A stretch of DNA of 64,000 nt from Proales similis. Lineage: Eukaryota > Rotifera > Eurotatoria > Ploima > Proalidae. Position 1 is the first letter of the stretch. Each line of letters begins with the position of its first letter. Positions 57,369 through 64,000 of the stretch are shown piece by piece. The notes beneath the pieces were generated by a model, which worked only from the letters and a program-made list of their open reading frames with translations, ran no database searches and had not been told where the DNA came from. The translations under genes were made by a program, and so were the position numbers. The stretch is taken from positions 1,860,001 through 1,924,000 of the forward strand of contig JAGVRJ010000001.1 in the NCBI GenBank assembly GCA_019059635.1. The letters are read 5' to 3'.

Positions 57369-60300
57369 ATGTCCTCAGCTGACCATCAGGTTGAAGAAAA
57401 GAAAGACAGGCGGCATTTGAACCGATACACTGAACTTCTGGTTCCAGCCATAAACGCATTGTCAATTCAAGTTCAAAATGAAAGTGAAGTTCAGTCTGGC
57501 TCAAATAACAACCTGGGCTTGCTCAAGATCGAGTACGATGCCTTGCTATTTGTGGAGCAGTTGATTTTGAATTTGCTCAATGCGATTGTCTTGGCCTCAT
57601 CAGATTACTTCAACTCGCTGCTGGAACGCGAATCAGACCCTCGGGAGGATCTGATTGAGCCCATGTTCGTTCCGATAGCGAATGTTCAGGAAGCTGAGCT
57701 CCGAGTGAGAAGGGTGGTGCCGAAAACGTACGCGGAGAGCATTTGCTCGGAGGCTCAGGAGCGACTTCACGCTCATAAGCAAAACATCAAGGGCGGATCG
57801 CGGGCCATCAAGCAAATTTTAAAAAGTTTGACCAATCGACGACCAAATAGAAACGACGCGCACGGCGGCGAAACAAACAGCGGCGAGGCGCACAGTAGCT
57901 TCTCGTGGGTGAACAATCATCTGATTGTATCAAAGGACATCCTTGTCTTTCCGGTCTCTCAAGTTCACGAAATCCTGTCCAAAGAGCTGTGCAACTACAA
58001 ACTAGACATGGACGTGACTATTTACTTGTGTGGTGTTATCCAATCTGTGTGTGCCGATCTGCTGTTACTCGCATCCAACTACGCCAGATTTCAGAACAAA
58101 TTTAGCATCAGCAAGCAGGACGTGAGCACATCAATCTATGCCGAGCCTCGTTTAGCCAACTTGATAAACAAAAACACCAAAGAAGGCTATCCTCAATTCC
58201 CGGCAGTCAAACTTGCCAGCGATCAGATCGATCAGTCTGAGGCAGACTGCGATGATTCACTCTTTAGCGAACCGTACACAAATGAAACATCTAGTGAGCT
58301 AGATAGCGAATCAGTTGTATGTCGCAATTCAGGCTCAAACTGCTCACTCGACACGATAGTCGGCTCGGCCAGAAACCTGACAGTCAGCACCAATGCAGTG
58401 CACGATGAGATCAGGGCGAGAAATGAATATAAAGCTCGAGTAAAAGAACTGAGTCAAGAGCAGCAACATCATATACAAGATCTTAGACTTATTCGGGTTG
58501 TGTTTATGAACCTGTTCGGACAGCTCTGCTCTGGAATTGATGAACACGAAGGAGCAATGCAGGCCGTATTCGCCAATATAAATCAAGTGTATGAATGCGC
58601 ACTGTGGCTCAGTGACGAACTCGAAGAGTGTTTATCGAGTCCAGAAAACGACCTACCTCTGGCTGGAAACTATATTTGGAGCTTGGCTATGGGAAACGAA
58701 TTCGATGTGTATCAAGAGTTTATTGATGCAGTTACAAACACCAGCCGTCTGGACGAGAACATTAAACGTTTATTGGATTATGGTAACACCTATCAAACTT
58801 TGCAAGAGCTAAGCCCCGGCTTGGGTGACGTCAGCCGATATTTACTTGGAAAACTGCTGCACGGCTGCGTCTACCACTTTCTCTACATTTACGAAACTCT
58901 CGAATACTTGATTGAGCGAAATGTAGATGTTGAAGACAAAAAGACTCTTAAAAGCTCACTTGACACCCTGATAGCCGGAAAATTAAAATTGGCCGAGAAA
59001 AAACTGAATAGTTCCAAGTATCGTCCGGTTGAGAGTAGTTTCCAACTGCTTCAACAGTTTCAATTTGACCTGTTTAATCAGAGAAACGACAAAGCCTTGT
59101 TGGAGAGCCCCGGTACGAGTATGTCTTTTATATGGACGCCCGTTTTCGTCTCGAATGTAGCCAGTGTCACGCGGAAAAAATGGAAAGAGCTGCACGAAAA
59201 CCTCGACTGGTCTAAAGAGGACGGGGGCAAAGCAACATCGCCAAAACAGATCAAAATGCCTTATGCCTATCTTTACGAGGGCAAAGTGAGCATCATGGGC
59301 AGTTACACTTTAATACCTCACGACGCCAACGTAAATGAGCTTCCACGAACCAAGGTGGCCAGCCGACACGCGTATTTGTTTAATAATCAACTTATTCTTA
59401 TCAAAAACAACGGCTCAAAACGCGGATGCAAGTTTAAATCATGCCTGTCACTCGACGAGTGTACTCTCATCGACATGAACGATGATAAATGTTTTCTAAT
59501 TCAAACAAGTCCGTCAATCGTTCAAGTAGGCGCTCAGCCTGAATTCACTCTCTTCATTGTGGAGTCGGTGATCGAGAAAAAGCGATGGATGCGAATGCTC
59601 TGCTACACTTTGTACCGTATCGAACGTATACTTCCAAAATTGAGCGAAGAAATCTGCTTGGCCTCTCCACTAAACATTCCGCCGCCAAATTACGGATTCG
59701 ATCATCCAGACTCTCCCAATACGATTCTATTTGAAGTGGATTACGAGCTATCCGATGCCGAAAATCCATATATTCAATCAGGCGACTTGCTGGTTCAAGC
59801 GGCCACAATACGCAAGCTGGTCGAACGCTTGACTCATCCTCGTTACACAGATGGACAGTTTCTAGATACATTTTTGCTGTTTTTTCACGACTTTTGTCAG
59901 CCTAGAGAACTACTCGAGCTTTTGTTTGAACGCTTCCAAGTGCCAGACTTGGATCCGGAAAATATAGCGAGCAACTTTGACTCGAGTCCGTTCTGGGCCG
60001 GCTTTACAGAACGCGAGATCATTAAGCGCTACAAGCGTGAGTACCAAAAACCGATTAGAGTAAAAGTCATCAATACGCTTAGACGCTGGATCGAAAAGTC
60101 TTATGAAGAAGACTTTAAAAATGATGCTCAACTGTGCAAACGAATGTTAGATTTCATCGAAGCCGCCGAAAAGGTGAGCACGCACTTGGCCAACTTGTTG
60201 AGAAGTGTGTGGCAAAAACAAAAACAAAAGCAAACGGATCCGACTTGTTCGAGAGAGACGATCAGCTTTCGATCCGAGAGCGAGAATCTGAAAGAAATAT

Positions 60301-62198
60301 TTGAAGTTTGCCTCAAGAGCCGGGTTCGTGAAGAAGAATGTCCCGAATTCGAAACGCATCTTGAAGACAAGTTTCCGCTCGACTTGCTCAGTATTCACCC
60401 GCTTGAATTCGCTCGACAGGTAACTCTGATGCACATGGAGCTCTTTTTCCGCATCAAACCCATCGAGCTGGTGAGCAGCGCGTGGAACAAAAAAGATCTT
60501 AAACACAAACTGGCGCCGAATGTCACTAATCTGATCAATTTGTCAAACAAGTTAACTTATTGGTACAGAAAATGTGTGTTTGACACGCCGAATTTGGAAG
60601 AGCGAGTAGCCATGGTTCAAAGGCTGCTTGAAATAGCCACTTATTTCCATCAGATGCGTAATTTAAGTGGCCTAAAAGAAGTGTTCGCGGCGCTTGAGAG
60701 TTGCACATCTGACAAGCTGAGAGTGACCCGAGCGCGCACTGACATAGAAAATCATGAGATATATCAGATCGCATCGAAGCTTTTTGAAGGGCAGAAGTGT
60801 TATAAAGAATTTGTGAAAAACTCTCCTCGACCTTTACTGCCTTTTATGGGCAATCATCTGAGCAACATTTTCCGCAAAATGGAGCACAGCAAATGCGCTC
60901 GAGAGCATCATGCGGCTCGTCTAGCCAAGCAGCAGATGGCATACATTGAAAAGCTCGGCTACTCTGAAAACCAGAGCCAGAGCGGCGAATTGATTTACTT
61001 TTCCAAATATCGACTCCCGTTCGAATTTATCAGGGAGATATTAGAGCTGCAAAACACGCCGTACAAGTTCCGAATCCATCAACGCATGAGAGCATTTATT
61101 ATCGACGAACTGGAGATGTTATTCGCTTCGGTTAGACGGGAGTGTCCCGATGACGTGAACGACTCGCAAAAAGTGGAAGACTTTCTACACTCGAGACTGG
61201 ACAAGCTTGAGAAAGACGGTGTAGTAGCTCATCATCCCCGACTTCGCCCGTACGATCTTCGATCACCGCCGAAATCCAGCAAAAACAGCTCCAAGCCAAA
61301 GGAGGCCAAAGAAAAGAATACACCGTTCGGCTCGCAGCCGTCATTCTTTGTTTTCTTCTCCAACCTTGGTGATCGAAGTCAGTCATCGAACAAACTAAGC
61401 GAATCGGAAAAAGTCACGCTTGAGTTTGGAAAGAACTGCTCAAACTCTCGGATGCCAACCTCTCCATCATCTAGTTTGAGTAAAAACTCCGATGCAAAGG
61501 CCAGCAAGCGTGTTTCTTCCTTAGCAAGGCAGAGCTCTTCGCCTTTTATGGATTTGGACAACAGGCCAAGAATGAGCAGTGATCAGAGCTCATACAATCA
61601 TCCTAAAACGGCTAGCTGCTATTCATTCGCTCAAAACAATTCTGAGCCTCCGTCACCGGTACTGACCAGCACTCAGACAAGAAGCAGCTTAAAAACTGCT
61701 TCGTTTGGTTCTGAGAGCTCCTCGGCGCCGAATTCACCTCCGCCCAAATACGATGAGATTTTCAGCGGTCCAGCTCATCAGGCATACAATAACTGCTACG
61801 ACAACAAAACCTATTTTCATCGATGTCAATCAGTAGTCACCGACTCGGACATAAGCGAAATCGCCGAGAATCCGAGTCCCGGCTGTAGATCAGCATTGGA
61901 AGCAGGTCTATTCTCAGCAGACTCTGGTCTGATGTTCACATTTATGGAAACTCCGACTGGTCAGAGTGAGTCGAGCAGGCTCTTAGATAGGGCCGGCTCA
62001 ATGGATGGCGACGAAAGTCCAGGACCTATTCTGGCTGGTAATGTCCCCCGGGCATTGCTTGTTAGAGGCCAGCCGCCGCTAAAACTAGACCGGGCAAGAG
62101 CTTCACCAGTTTTGACACGTTCAGGCAAAAGACATCCACCACCTTTACCGTACCCGCCTCCTCCACCGCCTAGTCCACCGCCGCCGCCACTCAATTAG
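57369..62198 (+). CDS. SOS1: Son of sevenless, Ras guanine nucleotide exchange factor (single exon)
   Basis: A 1609-codon open frame with no intron. SOS turns receptor tyrosine kinase signals into Ras-GTP. The N-terminal histone folds (about 15-265) carry a basic insertion near 155-180 (SLTNRRPNRNDAHGG). The DH domain lies at about 360-570, PH at about 630-755 (MPYAYLYEGKVSIMG), REM at about 795-935 (VQAATIRKLVERLTHPRYTD) and Cdc25 at about 1008-1230 (SIHPLEFARQVTLMHMELFF; NLSGLKEVFAALES; LPFMGNHLSNIFRKME). The tail is Ser/Pro-rich with PPLPYPPPPPPSPPPPP at the very end, suited to Grb2 SH3 binding. It is longer than human SOS1 (1333). The ATG at 57369 is the first in frame; a short upstream exon cannot be excluded. 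Confidence 0.95.
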   Translation: MSSADHQVEEKKDRRHLNRYTELLVPAINALSIQVQNESEVQSGSNNNLGLLKIEYDALLFVEQLILNLLNAIVLASSDYFNSLLERESDPREDLIEPMFVPIANVQEAELRVRRVVPKTYAESICSEAQERLHAHKQNIKGGSRAIKQILKSLTNRRPNRNDAHGGETNSGEAHSSFSWVNNHLIVSKDILVFPVSQVHEILSKELCNYKLDMDVTIYLCGVIQSVCADLLLLASNYARFQNKFSISKQDVSTSIYAEPRLANLINKNTKEGYPQFPAVKLASDQIDQSEADCDDSLFSEPYTNETSSELDSESVVCRNSGSNCSLDTIVGSARNLTVSTNAVHDEIRARNEYKARVKELSQEQQHHIQDLRLIRVVFMNLFGQLCSGIDEHEGAMQAVFANINQVYECALWLSDELEECLSSPENDLPLAGNYIWSLAMGNEFDVYQEFIDAVTNTSRLDENIKRLLDYGNTYQTLQELSPGLGDVSRYLLGKLLHGCVYHFLYIYETLEYLIERNVDVEDKKTLKSSLDTLIAGKLKLAEKKLNSSKYRPVESSFQLLQQFQFDLFNQRNDKALLESPGTSMSFIWTPVFVSNVASVTRKKWKELHENLDWSKEDGGKATSPKQIKMPYAYLYEGKVSIMGSYTLIPHDANVNELPRTKVASRHAYLFNNQLILIKNNGSKRGCKFKSCLSLDECTLIDMNDDKCFLIQTSPSIVQVGAQPEFTLFIVESVIEKKRWMRMLCYTLYRIERILPKLSEEICLASPLNIPPPNYGFDHPDSPNTILFEVDYELSDAENPYIQSGDLLVQAATIRKLVERLTHPRYTDGQFLDTFLLFFHDFCQPRELLELLFERFQVPDLDPENIASNFDSSPFWAGFTEREIIKRYKREYQKPIRVKVINTLRRWIEKSYEEDFKNDAQLCKRMLDFIEAAEKVSTHLANLLRSVWQKQKQKQTDPTCSRETISFRSESENLKEIFEVCLKSRVREEECPEFETHLEDKFPLDLLSIHPLEFARQVTLMHMELFFRIKPIELVSSAWNKKDLKHKLAPNVTNLINLSNKLTYWYRKCVFDTPNLEERVAMVQRLLEIATYFHQMRNLSGLKEVFAALESCTSDKLRVTRARTDIENHEIYQIASKLFEGQKCYKEFVKNSPRPLLPFMGNHLSNIFRKMEHSKCAREHHAARLAKQQMAYIEKLGYSENQSQSGELIYFSKYRLPFEFIREILELQNTPYKFRIHQRMRAFIIDELEMLFASVRRECPDDVNDSQKVEDFLHSRLDKLEKDGVVAHHPRLRPYDLRSPPKSSKNSSKPKEAKEKNTPFGSQPSFFVFFSNLGDRSQSSNKLSESEKVTLEFGKNCSNSRMPTSPSSSLSKNSDAKASKRVSSLARQSSSPFMDLDNRPRMSSDQSSYNHPKTASCYSFAQNNSEPPSPVLTSTQTRSSLKTASFGSESSSAPNSPPPKYDEIFSGPAHQAYNNCYDNKTYFHRCQSVVTDSDISEIAENPSPGCRSALEAGLFSADSGLMFTFMETPTGQSESSRLLDRAGSMDGDESPGPILAGNVPRALLVRGQPPLKLDRARASPVLTRSGKRHPPPLPYPPPPPPSPPPPPLN

Positions 62199-62651
62199 GC
62201 TTTAATGTAATTTATCGCGTCTGAGCCTTTTATTCAATTTCGCCTTAAGCACGTATATTTTTATACTTCGTTTACATTTATTCTCCTGATACCATTGAAG
62301 GCTCTTATTTGAGGACTTTTCCTGATAGGCGCTAAATTATCGCTTCTTGTTTTAGTTTACTACTTTTTTCTAATAAAGCTTATTCAGTTCAAACGAGTTG
62401 AAACCGATTCAAAGTAATTGCAGATTTCTGCTCGTTTGAAAATGATTGTGAAAATGATGAAAAGCATTCAATGCTTGAAAGCGATCGAAAAAAATTATGT
62501 AAGTTCAAGTTGTCAAGGCATTCATCGCTAGTGCGGTGAAACATCATGATTCACCATAATTGCCTTACGCTGGCGTGTAATAATCGAGATTAAAAAAAGA
62601 CGAAAAGAGAATCTAACAAGCTTGAACCGGTTGAGTTGAAATAAAACAAAA
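62199..62651. other. SOS 3' flank and promoter of the next gene
   Basis: 450 nt, AT-rich, with AATAAA at 62372-62377 as the likely SOS poly(A) signal. No exon supported before 62652. Confidence 0.5.
62372..62377 (+). terminator. Poly(A) signal of SOS
   Basis: AATAAA 174 nt after the SOS stop codon. Confidence 0.55.
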
Positions 62652-64000
62652 ATGAAAATCAAAGTTCTCTACGATGGTGAGCAAGCAATTCTGATCGATC
62701 GAAATGGGGCGGTCAAGAATGTCAGTGGACCAAAACTAGTAGGCTCCTTCAATTCTTAGATTTGGCTCATTTGATGCTGAAAGTGTTTTCTTCCAAGTTG
62801 GTTCTGGTTCTAAGCCGAATGGAAAAGCTGCGTCAGATAAGTGCGAATGCAGAGCAGTACCTTATTGTTCGCAATACGGACGGCAAGGTTGACCATTTCT
62901 GCGGGTGAGTGGCAGCCTTATCTGGCGTCTATCCTATTTCATTTATGGTGGCTCATTAGGCCTGTGAGTGTTTGGCAGAATAGATTCGAGCACGAGTCGA
63001 TTCAAGTCCGAGATGGCTTGAAATTGAGCGAGTCTCAGCTTATCGTCGTCTACCGTCGCCTGTCAAATGATCAAGTCGAACGCCAAGTGATCAGAGGGCC
63101 TTGTCTATTTATTCCGAATGCTGCTGAGTGGCTTCATGATTTCCAGTGGCACAGCCCTGATCCAGCTAGCGTTGGACAAATTCAAAGAAGTGGACCTAGC
63201 TTCAATGTTATTAACACCCGCCCTGACTACCTAAATTACAATGTAAATTTAGTTTTCTTATTTCATCTGTTTAATGCTAAAAGCGGACCACGGGTTGTTA
63301 AACTCTTCAAGGTTAAGGAAGTCCGCACCCTGGACGAGACTCTTCTGAGCGTTAAATTGATGGTCACTTATGCCCTCCAGGATATAGATCAAATGGTGAT
63401 TCATTTCTCTTGTGCCAAAGGTCGCCAACTATTAACTCGAGAGAAATAATTTTTAGCTTTCAAAAACACAAGATCCGATCTCGAGCTTGTTAAAGTAGAA
63501 TATCTTAGGCGCTCTTTTTTTTGAGAAAGCTCTCATTTGTTAATCATGATTTAAGCGCCATTTGTGCAGATGTGATCAGCGTAGTCGGAAAACTCACGTA
63601 TGGCTTTTTTCTAGCTGAACAATAAGCTGAGCGCTAATTTCTCGCAGATTTAAACAGTTTTTGGAATGCTCTTCGCAGCTTCTCAACAGCTTGGACACGT
63701 ATGAACAACTCAAGCAGAGAGCCGATTTGATTGGGTTCCGGATCGATTCTGTAATTTATGAGGGCTACATGTCTAAAGAAGAGCTGCAGGCAGTTCAAGA
63801 CGAAGCGATTCGACTTCGCACAGACTTGAGACTTAAGACCGAAGCAGATCGACAGCAGAACGAACTGATTGACTATCGTCTGTCAAACGAGAGTAAACGC
63901 GCTCAAAAAGAAGAAGAGCTAAATTTGCTCCGACAAAAGCTAGAGACCGAACTCAAGTTGAGTGAAAATGCGTTTAATAGCGAAATGGCTGAGAAAGAGC
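62652..64000 (+). CDS. SPFH/band-7-like protein with coiled coil (3' partial)
   Basis: The ATG at 62652 starts MKIKVLYDGEQAILIDRNGA. Exons join through 40-75 nt introns to EQYLIVRNTDGKVDHFCGPV, IQVRDGLKLSESQLIVVYRR, VIRGPCLFIPNAAEWLHDFQ, VRTLDETLLSVKLMVTYALQ, NAICADVISVVGKLT and FKQFLECSSQLLNSLDTYEQ. A Glu/Lys/Gln-rich coiled coil (EELNLLRQKLETELKL) then runs past 64000. The RGPCLFIPNAAEW block and the layout resemble a conserved, little-studied animal family related to SPFH/major-vault shoulder folds. I recall homologues but not an established name. A role in membrane or particle scaffolding is only inferred. Confidence 0.65.

Overview
This is a eukaryotic nuclear window from a compact animal genome. 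Nearly every gene is split by very short introns (mostly about 40-70 nt, GT-AG, often with little polypyrimidine tract), and the spliced products match conserved bilaterian genes (capicua, SOS, SETD2, Hyccin, NALF, SCHIP1). There are no bacterial features, CRISPR arrays, rRNA or tRNA genes, or intact transposons. The species cannot be fixed from sequence alone. A small-bodied invertebrate is likely, and the receptor near the left end would fit a spiralian or gnathiferan, but that is only an inference. Exons were joined by hand from splice signals and homology remembered from the named families. No alignment or database search was run.

Layout. 1-5 kb: 3' end of IK/RED (+), an orphan seven-pass receptor with a large ectodomain (+), and a divergent homeobox gene (-). 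5-12 kb: tetraspanin 13/31 (-) divergent from HDHD2 (+), then TBC1D23 (-) and SCHIP1 (-). 12-19 kb: intronless SETD2 (+) converging on capicua (-). 20-27 kb: PPIL2 (+) and a MTMR3/4-type myotubularin with FYVE domain (+). 27-31 kb: mitochondrial ribosome recycling factor (-) and ZW10 (-). 31-37 kb: phospholipid phosphatase (+), HERPUD (-), AIG1/ADTRP (+) and cathepsin L (+).

36.8-53.3 kb is a run of eight minus-strand genes. In transcription order they are Hyccin/FAM126, hormone-sensitive lipase, ATRAID, an unidentified basic protein, dUTPase, importin-11, a GON7-like acidic protein and a NALF/FAM155 channel factor. 53.3-64 kb: a gene-poor stretch carrying a duplicated 90-bp segment, then ZPR1 (+), a single-exon SOS (+) and the start of an SPFH-like coiled-coil gene (+) that runs off the window.

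Functionally this is a mixed housekeeping and signalling neighbourhood. It holds a Ras activator (SOS) and, 40 kb away, the repressor that Ras/MAPK signalling usually relieves (capicua). It also holds several phosphoinositide and lipid regulators (Hyccin, MTMR3/4, PLPP, hormone-sensitive lipase, AIG1) and Golgi/ER trafficking factors (TBC1D23, ZW10, HERPUD). I saw no evidence that these form one pathway cluster.

The most unusual structure is in hormone-sensitive lipase. Two tandem terminal exons each encode their own catalytic Asp-His segment and stop codon, which predicts two lipase isoforms with different active-site halves.
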